Below the pieces are notes generated by a model that saw nothing but the letters and a program-made list of their open reading frames with translations, had not been told where the DNA came from and did no database searches. A program made the translations under genes and the position numbers. A DNA stretch of 64,000 bases from Acanthornis magna (lineage: Eukaryota; Chordata; Aves; Passeriformes; Acanthizidae), in NCBI GenBank assembly GCA_036785705.1, contig JAWUZG010000365.1, positions 1 to 64,000 of the forward strand. Direction: 5' to 3'. Positions 22,628 to 35,300 of this stretch are shown in pieces (position 1 is the first letter of the stretch; each line of letters opens with the position of its first letter).

Positions 22628-25600
22628 TGCGCCAGAGCACAGGGAGGCCGCACAGCTCACCATGTCCCCTTGCTGTGGGGCCTCTGCCATGGCTGCGGCC
22701 TGCCTGGGCAGGGCCATGCTGCCTCTCAACACCCACAGCACTGACAGCGAGGGAGGGAGCGGCTGCTGCGGGGAACAGCTCTCCTGGGCCCCGACAGGTG
22801 ATGGGAGCAAGTGGCAGCAGTGGGGGGCTGCCATGTCTACACCCACAAATGTGCAAGATTGCTCCAGACCAGGCAGGCACCTACAAAATACACCCAGCAC
22901 TGAAGTGGTCAGGCTCCAAATTCAGTACTAAACCCAACACAGCCGGCGTTCTTTTTTGTGTGCCCTGTTAGCATTCACACTCTCCAAACACCTCTAACTT
23001 GGGGTCTAAGAAGGCCTGAGTTGGCTCCCGTCTCCTAGTGAGCTGAGAAAGTCACTTGCCCACCAGAGTGGGGGTTTCCCAGGAAGAGTCCATGCCAGGA
23101 CCGTCACCAGGAAGCCCTGAGGCTGTCAGAGCACAAACATGGTAGAGCTTCTTGTCAGTGCCCGGCAGGTACCAGCAGGCTCTGGCCTCTCCTGCCCTGA
23201 GCTTACTGCACAGTGACAATTGCATGAGTCGCTTTCTTCAGTGAACTGGTCACAGCAAAGTACTTCTAGGAAAAAGATTACACTAATTAAGACATAATGA
23301 CAACAGAAACATAATTATTCTAGCCTGACAGCAAATACTTTCTGTTACTCCTCCCCACCCTCCATGATGGAGGAAGATTCCAAATAAAAACTGCAGAAAG
23401 CAGCTTTAGTAGAAAACTGGTGAGCAAACAGATGCCTTCAAAACAGGTGTGACAAGAAAACCAGATTCTGGAAGAATTTAAATGATTTTCTTTCAATGAA
23501 AAAAGAAAATGCGGAAAGACCTAAAACACTGTCTTCCCCCTTCCCTTTCTTCCATGAGGAAATAGCCCTCAATAGTCAAACTTTTGCTGTTAGCAAGAAA
23601 AACAATTCATCATCAATAGGGTATTTTCCAAAATTATACTCTTGTCTGTATATTGAAAGCATGTGCAGTTTCTGGCTCCAATACAAGTTATCTATAATGA
23701 ATTTTAGGGGAAAAAAAAGTGGTTTTTTTCCTGAGAGAACCAAAACACATATAAATGGCATATATAAATACATGTAGGAAAATAACGCATGTGGGAAAAT
23801 AATGTATGTATCCAGGAAAACATTCACTGCTATTCATTTTCAGTGGACAAATACTATGAGCTATGAGGTGTTTTTCTTGGAGTCATTGAAAGTGCACAAA
23901 GAAGTCTGTGCTATTTTCCACTTTAGGAGGAACAGGTTGGGATGAGTGGCAACTTATTTCCTTCTGTTTTCGCAGAAGGCCTCAACTAGAGAGTCTTAAT
24001 TCAAATCCATATGGAACTTTTTCTAGAAACTGTGAGAAAAATTTTGGTTTCAGATCATACACCAATTTGCTCAAGTTTAAAAATAATTTAAACAGATTCC
24101 TGGTTCTCTGAAGCTTTCATATATGCTTCTACAGGTATACATACTGCATATAGCCTACTGCGAATAATGCCAAAAGTACAAGGCTTTTTCAGGAAAACAA
24201 GGCAATTCTTGTCATACAAATAATAGACTTACTGGAAATACCACTTTTCCCTTCTAGGATCAGTCCATAAGCCTCAATAACAACACCACCATATAAAAGA
24301 AAAACACAACATCTTGCATGATTCATTCTGCTTTCCAAACTCTTCTTGAGTTTTCCTGCAAGGCAGTTGAAAGCAACTCTGTAGATGCCATGAATATAGG
24401 AGTGCAAAAGCATTTAGATTAGCAGACCAGACACTTCATTCTCAAGCAAGTAAGAGTTTAACCAAAGAACAGTGGTTTGTGTTAGATAGCACAGGGTACC
24501 TATACACAGAAAATATCTCTTCTGCAGATTATAACTGAAAGCAGCTGCAGCTCAGGCATATCAGAGAATATCCTTCACAGGAACACTAAGGATAATCTGC
24601 AAAATAGATTCAACTGATGGTTTGTCAGTAAATGCCATCTTGCAAAATCTGAGTATTTTACAGAAATGCCAGTCTCATACAATTCATGCACATTTAACTT
24701 GAGCAATAACCTTTATGAGATTTGGGGAGTTTTCGGAGTATTTTCCAGAAATTTCCTATTTATAACATTGTTTTTGAATGAAGTCTCATTCTAAATAGGT
24801 GTGAGTCAGGCACTTGGAGCTCAACCAGCCACATCACTATAAAGCACACCCAACATCACAAATAAAGACATAATTCTGAAACTACAATAAATGTTTCTAA
24901 TAATGTTGCTAGACTGTCTGCATATTATATTATTGAGAAAATTTTATTTCTCAAGTCAACAAACAAGAAGATGCCTGTGCTAAAGGGACTATGCTTGTAA
25001 CAATTAGGAACATCCAACCTCTGAGACCCAATAGGTGCTTGCAATACTGGACCAGTTCCTCAGCTGTACATATCAGCACAGTTAAAGCAGATTTCACATG
25101 GTACTGATACAATTTATAACAATGAAGGATCCATCAGACAGTGACAAAAATGTAATATAATTAGGGAGGAAGTTGGTTGCTGCCTTTGTAATGTTAAATA
25201 TTCTGCCTAGGCCAAACTCATTTGCTGAATTCTTTTTGTCTGAGACTCACTCTCGTTTCTTTTTAACAGGAATCTCTGTTAAGATTAGAATGAATTAAAC
25301 ATTATCACAAGAAAGAAAATGGTGATAAGTACATTAATCGGTACTGACAGCAGTTTCACTGATAGCATTCTTTTTTGCTGTACAGCAGTATATTTATCAA
25401 AAGGTGGATTCTCTGCTCTGAGAACATGAACACATAAAACCAACCAACTCTTATATGGAAACATCAGCAAGTTGATCAAATAAAAATTGAGAAGATTTAT
25501 CACAGAAGTCCTTGACCTCCAAGACAGCTTTTCAAGCCAGTTACCTTTCTTTCTTGAAGTAGAACAATTTTCTTATGCATATCTCAGACTGTGTGGGTGG

Positions 25601-28600
25601 ATGAATGAAATCAAGCGTCTGTGAATCTCTCACAAAGATACGATGTCTCTGTTCTCAGGCTCTAACAGCATCTCTTGGTTTTTTAAACCAACATGCCTGA
25701 TGAATGATACAATTTTCGTCATCATTCTACGTATTCAAAAGAATGTGCATAATTATTGCCTAAAAATACACCAGATGCAACCTCTGTCTAGGTTTTTGAA
25801 CTGTCTAGCTGGAGTCCTACTTTGGCAACACTCATTGTAGAATCTGAACACTTCCCGCCTATCAGTCTGCACTCTGTATTCTGGAAGCCTGTCTTGTCCC
25901 AAAAGCTCCCCCAACAGCACATATCTGTTTATTGTCTCATTCTGAAAATCTCCTTCTTCTGAAGATAACTCTATGGCTGTGAAGAAATTCACTGATAGCC
26001 AAGAAAACACTGGGCCTGTGTCAATAATATGTAAGACTAGACCCAAAAAAAAGGAGTCCTAAGTGATTATTCTGGCTCATGCCTTGCCCTTCCTTCTAAA
26101 ACCTTCCAAAATTATATCTATATAGAGACATTTAGTCAGAAATGGCAACACTTAAGAGACTTCCAAGAAAAGTCCACGTTAGGTACTGGATACAAAGATG
26201 TCAACATCCAACACCGCTTACTTCAGTAAACACAGCAAACTCAAAGGCAATAGAGGATACAGAGGCCACACTGTACCCAAGGACAGAGTGTTCAATTCCT
26301 GTGCCAGGGCAACCATTCTGGCTGGTGGGCTGCCATGCACCTGCACTGAAACAGAATCTAAAACCAGCAGCAGCCTCCGGTGCAACACACACATCCTGGA
26401 ACATGATTCATTTTCTGAAACATCCGAGTCAAGTGTGTGACCTTGTATTGATTCTGTTGATAAATAAGCTTTAGATAGCTTGTGAGCAACTTCACACTTT
26501 ATAGTGGAAAAAAAAAAATCTAAGTATTTAAAAGAACAGATTTTAAGGTATGGTCAGAAAATCAGACACTGCACAATGACTTAAATTAGCATTAAATTAG
26601 CTAGAGTTTACCTGTCATGAAAGAGAGGCATGCAACAATCAGTTACTGCATCTCAGCTCAAGGGCGGTAACTTCTTAAGACATGCTAACTTAATAATTTA
26701 CAATCATCTTCTCACAATGCTAATTTACATGACATTGCTTCAGCAAATAGATTAGGCAGGTTGCAAATGACCTGCAGGGATATTATTGTATTAGTTAAAA
26801 TTGTAACAATGCAAATTAGGATAGTCCCTTGGCTATACACTCAGTCAAAAATCATTATTCTGGTGGTGCCAAATGCAGAATACATAGCATACAAATAGGG
26901 TTTTCAAAAAATTTAGCACATCAGTAAAAATATAGCAGCTACTCCCTTCCTGGATTTCTTTTTTTTTTTTCAGTGTCACATACAGAGATAAGATAAAATG
27001 TAGCAAATATAGGAAGAGAGTGATAAAGACAGTGACTGAGAAGAAAAGGTGTTATTTGCTTGCAATGCCCACTAATTCTTGCAGTAAAATAACTGAGAAC
27101 ATGAGCTCTAATTTTCCAGCCTTTGACTTGCAACATACTTCCTCTGTGGCTTTGGTCAAACCACTTACCCTCTCTGTGACCCAGAGTTCTGCATTTAATA
27201 AAAATTGTTTGATCCAACTCTACAGTTCTGTATCCCAGTTTTCTTTGTTTTCTCCCTGTCCTGTGAGGCTTACAATACCATTTCATAAGAATGTGATGCA
27301 GCAACAACAAAAAAAAAAAGCTCAGACCCTTTGCTCTTGTTTCCTACAACTTACCCTAATGTCACACCCTGGTTTTTACAGTGAATAAGCCCAGAGTCAA
27401 GCAACAGCCAAATCCCTTGGAACATAAAATCTGTTCATCTGACATAAACCCAAACAAGGTAAACATTAGTGTTTCAAACATATCTGAACTCTTAACCAGA
27501 ATTAACTGACTTTGATTAGATGGTCTCATATGGTTGACAGACAGATGCCAATTTCTTTTTCTACATGAAAAAGATATCCAGAGGTCTTTCTTCATTTCTA
27601 TTGGATAATTCTAGCTTCTATTTTTTTTTATTTGTAAAAACCATGACCTTCTGTAATGTTGCTTAACCAACTGTGATTTCCAATTATTCCAGGGAAGAAA
27701 ACAGCAAGTTTTTTTAAATGTAGCCTTACAAGGTAGCAGCATCTTGAGTGACAGACAAAATTACTATTGTTATGCTTATTGCAAATGAAGTACTTCTCAG
27801 TGAAAGATTGTTTTAACTCAATTATACTTTCATCCAACAGGAAAAGAAAAAGCATAAATAACAAATACTAGATGCTTAAAGAAACTCTCAGTGTTTCATG
27901 GGAAGAAAAAGTTTCCTCAAAAGAGGCCCTGAATACTTGTTATAATTCTACTTGCTCAAAACCAATGGCATTGAGGAATTCCCTTGCCCTTAATGACATC
28001 ACAGAAATGTAATCATGAAACATTGTCATCACTGAACAAACAGATCTAAATTTTTTTTACTGCACGTGGTAATGAGTGATTAAGAAGTGATGAATATTCT
28101 TTCAAGAAATTGCTTATTAATGTGTCTCAAATTTCCCCCAACAAAATTATTTCATTTATTGAAAAGTAAATTTTCTCTCTCTCTTTAATAACCATTTTGT
28201 CTTTGGTCTTTAAGGCCATCAGAAGAAGCTAGCAAGAAGATAGCAACATCTACTGTCATAGGCAGATGCCCGGTACTGCCATGACTAACGTCATTCTGTC
28301 TTTAGCATCTGTCCCATAACACTCCAAACCATCATGTGTTGGCATTAGAAGGGCAAACATTATCCTTGATCTCTGCACAGGCTGAACGGAGTCACCAAAA
28401 GATGTTAGTTTGCTCTTCAACACAGTATGAGGTAAAACCTACTGGATGTCCTGCAAATTGTGATGCAGAAAAACAACACTATTTCTCCAAGAGCTGAGAA
28501 ACAGATTCCCCACGTCCAGCATATTAGCACAAGTTATAAGCTACAAGCATCTGACACAAAGCTCATGACACTCAATGGAAAAACTTTCACGGACTTCGAA

Positions 28601-30315
28601 GTGTTTCAATTCTGTGTTTTTCTACAGTGTGTTTTTTACAAACCTGAGAGTAGAGGATTTGCAGAAAATGAAGAAATAGAATATATTTTCACAATAGTAT
28701 TTAGTTGGTCCTTTGACATAATAACATCTGCCCTATAGAAAAGGAATTCTTTTCCCTTTCATTCCTAAGGAATTTTCATCCAACTTTTATTTATAATTAT
28801 TATATTTAAATAGCAACAACTTATGTAAAAAAGAGATTATAATCTTTGCAATATTTGCTTTGGTATTAAAGAGCATTTCCACTACTGCTGGTAGAACATT
28901 AATATATACACCAAAAATCACTGTGAACAAAGAATTCTGGGTTAAAATAATTTTCAGCAGTACTCTAGGGCAGTATTAAAATTTCCTGCAGAACTAAGCA
29001 AAAAAAAAAGCATTCCGTTGCCCATATTCATCATTACCATCCTTATTGCAAACTGTTTTGTGCTAGTCCAGTAAGTCATTCAAGAGCATTTACCCACAAA
29101 AGCAATTGTAGGATGACCACAAGTGTTTCCAAGATAACTGTCTATGCTGTGATCGGAATGATATAAAACCTATATAGGCACCTATAGTGCCTAATTTTTT
29201 ATAATCAGAAATCAAGAGACTAGTCACAGCCAACCCTCTGATCTCTGAGGGCCAGATGGAATACAAATTTCTATACTCATAATGCAACAGGCCCATCTCT
29301 GACATCACTTTCTACTCACCACAGTATCAGCTACTGAAACAGCATAACCATACATCATGCCCTTGTCTCCACAAAAGTTTCAAGCAGTGTGCCAGGCGGT
29401 GCTACCTATTCTGCATCACAGGGAAATACGAGTTTTAGGAATGTTCATGACGAAGTTCAAACCTACCTTTCCATATCACAGTGTTAATTCCAAGTTTTAG
29501 ACATCTTTTAATTGACTGGACATGACAAGGTCGTCACCATGGAAAGACAAGAAAACTCAATCAATAAAGAAAAGTTTAAAATTTGCAAACTTGAGATGAC
29601 ATTATCTTCATCTTCTGAATGATACTGCCAAGTTTTCTTAGTCTTTCACTATTTACTTGCCATCTGAATTTTAACTGATCAACTATTGTGCTAGGATTTC
29701 CCAACTTCATCCCTAGGAATAACCCTTCCAGCGAGTGGATTGTCTTTCACCATTCACCTCAGCTAAGTGGCCGTAACACAAAACGCCCTTGCTATTCCTG
29801 TTCTTCCTCAGGTCACACATTTATGACCATTTCCTCCTGTGAAGAATAGATACACAAAGACTAAACTGCATTTTTTGGTGGCATGGATACAGTGAGAGAT
29901 ATAATGTGAGGGACAGGCATTCAGTTGTGGCATCACCTTGACAGGAAATTCTAAGTGCTGCAGGCAGTTAAAATGAAGACTGTACTTATTTATTGAATAG
30001 TTATTAAATCAGTCTATCTGATAAAAGCACCTGTTCTGGAAAAAAACCGATGTCTGTGTTTCATTCAACTGTCAGAAAAATGAAGGATGCTAACTGGATG
30101 ACTTACACATGCAAATGTGTATCCTGAAGGATTAGGCACTGACATTTAACTGTACAGTACATTTCCTGGTGTTCTGGTTGCCTGAAAATGTCCCCCAGTG
30201 ACTCAGAGTTTAAGGACACAGAACTGCCAATAGGCTATATCCATATGAAGGAAATGCAATCGCAGGCACCGGGGGTCACAGAACCCGATGCTCCACTAAC
30301 CTGTGCAGTAACCGC
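22628..30315. other. Non-coding stretch with a TAAT-rich patch; no gene seen
   Basis: The first 550 bases after the CR1 are moderately GC-rich, then the DNA is AT-rich. Reading frames are short, and none has recognisable domains. About 26575-26840 is dense in ATTAG/TAATTT motifs and might be a conserved regulatory element, though this cannot be told without alignment. An A11 run lies near 27309-27319. Confidence 0.55.
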
Positions 30316-30668
30316 TGTGCCCTGGGTTAACCCTGGCCAGCAATGAAGCACTCACCCAGTACTCGCTCCCTGCTACTGCCTCAGTGGGATGAGGAAGGGA
30401 ATAGGAGGACAAAAAGCAAGAAAACGTGTTTGCTGAGATAAAGACAGTCTAACAAGCAACCCTCATCCCTACCCAACACCAGGAGTTTCTTTTGTTGAGA
30501 AAGATGTTATATGGCATGGAATATCTCTTTGGCTGATTTGGGTCAGATGTCCCAGCTGTGTCACCTCCCCAGTCTACTCACTAGGAGAGGGCAGAGTGTG
30601 AAAAAGAGATAGCTTTGGCGCTGTCCCAGTGCTGTTCAGAAACAGCCAAAACATGGGTGTGTTTCAAT
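30316..30668 (-). mobile_element. Truncated avian ERVL-like solo LTR
   Basis: The plus-strand start TGTGCCCTGGGTTAACCCTG is the reverse complement of the typical 3' end of avian ERVL-type LTRs. It is followed by family landmarks: AGTGGGATGAGG, TGAGATAAAGACAGTCTAA, then ATGGCATGGAATATCTCTTT and AGCTGTGTCACCTCCC. Recognisable homology stops near 30668, so the 5' end of the LTR is missing and no target duplication can be defined. No retroviral internal sequence adjoins it. It is an old, degraded copy. Confidence 0.85.
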
Positions 30669-32014
30669 TATGATCTAGTTCTTCTTATCTATTAGAACTT
30701 TTAATCTGTTTAGTATGGTTAAATTTAAGGTCTCAAATTAATTTTGTTAGTGAATAGGAGGTAAATCTGGCTGACTCTCATTCATTCAGCAAACAAATAT
30801 GAATTCTGTGGAGCTATGAAAGCTTCAGATTTCAGGTCTTTCATTCTGTCCATAAGAGGCCAAAAACTCATACGATAACATTTTTCAGTTAACATTTCAT
30901 GCATTAGAAGGCACCAAAATTTACAGAAGTTCAGCCAGTGATCTGTTCCAAGCTACAGTTCACACAGCATGCTTGAAATCCAACATCTTCTGATATTTCT
31001 GTCTCACATTTAGTTGGCACTGCATGAAGATCTGGCCTGCTCAAGGCACGTGCAGCACAGCAAGACTAACATCTGGGGTATACAAGTATATTAGAGTTTA
31101 GAGATGGGATTGCAAATGCCGGTTGAAACAATTGAAAGTCATTGTGCTAAAAAATTCTAGACACATGAAGAACAGGTTTAAAGCAATTGGTCGCAATCTA
31201 TTTTGCCAAAAATCTCAGTCCTTGGGGAAAAGATGTAGAAGGATCTACTGAGTGGATAATCAAGTTAGCAAAGGCAGTTCTGGAAAAGTTTGAGGAACAT
31301 GGATAAATTCCAATGTATTTGCAACCTTAAATACAAAGCATCTACCTTTCCAAAAGATAATGTTTCCTTTCAGACTTAAATCATTGACCTTAATGAAAGA
31401 CTTGAAATTGAAATGCTGCAGTCTGTGTTTCACAAAAAGAAAGACTGGATTACCACACTAAGTATTATGATTTTCAGAATGAGAAAAAAACCACCTTAAA
31501 CTCTTTTCCATCTTTGGTTATTGCCTCAAAATTAAATCTGTTTACTTCAGTTTAAACCTTTCCATGTGCTCCATCATGTCATTGTCTAGTACAACTTTAG
31601 CCACTCCACTGCAATCTCTGCTCATCAGAGATCTGTGCTTTCTAATAAGCACTGCCTGGAAAGTCTGCCTGGGTTAAACTCTGCTACACATTCATCAAAG
31701 CTCCTTTCTTTATTTTCTTTGCCTTTGTCACATACAATGTCTCGAGTAACCAATATTAAAAGTGCACATTTGACATAAGAATATATGTCCTTTACACTTA
31801 GAAAGATAAATATAACAGAAGAGGTTTCTATGAGAAAAGTATCTTTCATAAGAGTGATTGATGGCAGAGGAAATAACAGGTAGACTTTTGATCTTTTTTC
31901 CAATTATATCAGATGGTCTAACAGAAGCCTACCTTGGTCTAATAAGCCTTAATTCTTTCTTTTGACATTTGTGGCTGCAACACAGTTCCTAAACCCAGGA
32001 TCTCTCATAGCACT
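30669..32014. other. Non-coding stretch between two LTRs
   Basis: This is unique AT-rich DNA with no gag, pol or env similarity visible, so the two flanking LTRs are not the ends of one provirus. They are also in opposite orientation. Nothing else was recognised. Confidence 0.6.
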
Positions 32015-32386
32015 TGTCCTAGTTTTGGCCAGGACCTTAATGCTATTCCATACCACCCCACATCATTGCCAGGGGTGGGGGGGAAGGGACTCTCTCTGGC
32101 TTCCAAGAAGAAGAGCATTTCTTCCAGTGGGAAAAATTGTGATGGGAAAAAAGGTCTGATATTGTTTTATTTTACATGTAAATGGTTTTTTTGTCTTACA
32201 CATTTGTTATTAATATTGTTGCTGTTACTGTTCATTTTTTTATCTCGTTGTTTCCAGTAAATTGTTCTTACCTCAACCTGGGATCTTTGCCCTTTTTTCA
32301 TTCAATTGGAGGGGGAGGGGTAGCAAGCAGTAGCGTGATATTAGTGAGAGCACTAAATTGGAGAATAGCACTCCTAAACCATGACA
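32015..32386 (+). mobile_element. Avian ERVL-like solo LTR with 5-bp target duplication
   Basis: This 372-bp LTR starts TGTCCTAGTTTTGGCC and ends CCTAAACCATGACA. It is bounded by perfect 5-bp direct repeats GCACT at 32010-32014 and 32387-32391. The 3' part (GTAAATTGTTCTTACCTCAA, then GGAGGGGGAGGGGTAGCAAG) matches the known 3' pattern of avian ERVL LTRs. Five-base target duplications fit class III (ERVL) integrases. No internal viral sequence remains, so it arose by LTR-LTR recombination. Confidence 0.9.
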
Positions 32387-35300
32387 GCACTGTATACAAA
32401 TCACAGCTCAATGCTGCAGTGACAATTTCGTTCTCTTCCACTGATACTGATATATACAACTCACACTGAGTTGTAGAAATAATGTGAGCTAAATTCTATG
32501 TCTTGCTTAGGACATACACCGAGCTTTTATTCACTTTACTATAATCTGTGCGATAGTATTACAGACTGGTAAGGCACCTCACATTTTGAATGTATTTCTA
32601 GACACTTTATGTAAGTAAAGTATTGATCAACTTACATAACCACAGATCAAATTTACTTTCAAAAGAATTCTGCCTTTCTGAGATATAATTTAGTTTTCTG
32701 ATTAGCTAGTTTGTACATAAAGAGTTCAGAGACTGTATCAGGACCTCTCAAAAATCCTGATGTATCATTTAAGAAGTATAAAAACATCTACCATTTGTAC
32801 ATAATCTTCCATCCAAAAGTATTTTAAAATTCACTACACAAGGTATTTCACATGTCCATTGCTTGACACTGTAACTTGTTAAATGAGAATGTTTCGAGCC
32901 CCACATCAACTAATGTTGCAGAGGTTCCTTTATCAAAAAGAACTGTTACACTGCACATCTGGCCTGGCTAGGCAGACACACCATTCTCAAGGGGAAAGAA
33001 AGCATTACCCTAATTCTTGTTCCTTCCTTCCACCCCTCTGTTAGCTCTAATATGCAGATTTCTAATGGGTAACATCACAACCATTCTCCTCATGAGAAGC
33101 AAAGAGCCAAATTTTGCCTTTAAGAAGCTGTGTCCTCACACTCTTGACACTTAGTCTTCTTCACAAAATGATTAATTTAATTTTCTATATATAGTTAATT
33201 TCTATGTCTATTCATCTGATCTATTTGGACTTTCTTTCTTGGAAATACCTACTCAGGTACAGCAGTACCCCCAAAACACAGTAAAAAGGAAGGCCATTCA
33301 GGAAGTCACTTTCAGTACTACATTACTCTTTGCATTATTAATATGTAATACAGAATTTATACTCCAAGCTCCCAGTAAACTAGAATTGATGAGCCTAGTA
33401 ACATGCATATTTACAATGAGTACTTCTCATGAAGTGTATGATTTATAAAGTTGGGTAGTAATTGTGGAGATACTGTAAACAGGAAAAAGTCAGCTAAGCT
33501 AGAAGGAACATGCTAATTAAAGGATACAAATGAAATGCAAGTTAAAAGCAGCCAGAGAAGGAGAAGGGAAAATCCTGTCCCCAAACAAGAAGGAAGGAAG
33601 GAGCGAGAGCATACCCCTTGCTAGATTTGCATATCATATCCCAGGGCCCAGCCACAGTTAGCAGGGAGGGAAACACTGATCCTTCACATCTCTATTTAGT
33701 GCAGGTCCCCAGGCAGCTTTCCTATTGAAAAAGATCTAGGAAGGAAGTTGAAAAGAAGGACAGCAAAAGGAACAAAAGAGAAAGTGATGGAGCAGAGCTC
33801 AGAGCCAGAGCTGCTCCTAGGGAAGGGTGGTTTCTCAGCAGCTCACTCCACAGATACAATCCAAGGACGGCCAAAGTCATTCCAGTCAAAACTAAGACAT
33901 GGTGACTAAGGATGAGAGCAAGTTCAGAGGCCAAGCAGTGGCATCACCATATCCTGATGGATTAAGTATTTAGGCAAGGCAATGTTTGTAAGTCAAGCTA
34001 ATGCCATTCATCAGAACAACTGATTACAGTGTGGAGGAGGAAGAAAAAGATTATGACTGTACAAGCTCTTCTTCATGTGAGGTGCTGAGGTGTGACACAG
34101 GTGCAGTGTGTGAGTAAGGACAGTGTCCTCAGCTCTGGGATTGAGTGAGATGTCCTGAAAAAGGCACAGATTTAAACCACAGGTATACATGGGGGTACGG
34201 AAAAAAGGCTTTAGCATAACTTCATGTGCTTTCCATGAGCAACAGGTTCTGGGAAGATAGCCTCGACCCACTGTAATATCCACAGATATAAGAACAGGTG
34301 TAGAATTTAATGGCATAGCCCAAAATCTCCCAAAGTTCATGATGAATCTGCTGAATTAGGGAACTTTGTGTCAGGTCCTTAAATCAGACATCATGTGGAA
34401 AGCTGCAGACAAATCTATGAAGGAAAACAGACTGACATTGCAGTTTATATCTGAAATAACTCTAATGATTTCACTGCTTTTAAGTTGCAAGTGTTCCTTG
34501 GTCTTCAGCTAGCAGACTTTTCTCAAATCCAGTCTGCCAATAGTGGAAAAGAAATGAAAGGAGGAAGCACTTAAAATAATTAATAATCATTATGGGCTGG
34601 GTTTAGTTTAACAAGCATTATCTGTGGTCTTGGAATATTTCTCTGAGGTTTACTGGAAATTTATGAACCATGGGGGAAAAAATACTGATAATGGAAGAAG
34701 CAGGCAAGAGCAGAGTGTTTTTAAAACTGCAGAACCTTAAGGAGTTGTTTGGTTTGATTTATTTTTATAATCTAAATCAGAGGTTTTTTCCAATTTTGTC
34801 CAAACTCTGAAGCATAAACAAAATGACAGAAAAAATATATATAAAAATAAATCATTCCTTTGGCTTCTCAGAGCTCTGTAAAGATCTAAATTCTGAAGGT
34901 CTTAAAAGCCAGTTCTTCAGCAAAGGGAGTAAATAAATTAAACCACCATTCTTCTATTCCCCTCTAGTATCTACATTGTTCAATAGTCTCCAAATAACAT
35001 AAAAGAGAAAATGTTCAACTGTTGAGGATCAGAAGGGTTTTTTCAGAGTTTCACTTTAATTAGCTTAAAGCTAAGAATATGTCCCATGAACTAATACCAA
35101 GTTCTTAGTCAATCTTTTCATATTTTTGCCATTAATTACTTCTGTTATGCCAGTGGGAAAACAAAGATACAGGCCCTAATCAGTGCTCCCAAGTGTTTGT
35201 TAATGAACTCTGAGGGGACCAAACAACCATAATTGTCTTTCAGAACTGGAAACCTTCCTTGTAAAGAAGTTTTTGTCTGCATATCACACTTTATATTGCT

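Noticed and set aside
22551..22971. Open frames around 22.6-22.9 kb
   Set aside because: They partly overlap the CR1 3' end and a GC-richer patch, with several frames open together. No domain was recognised.
30316..32386. A complete provirus bounded by the two ERVL-like LTRs
   Set aside because: The LTRs point in opposite directions. The right one has its own 5-bp duplication, and the DNA between shows no retroviral coding similarity.
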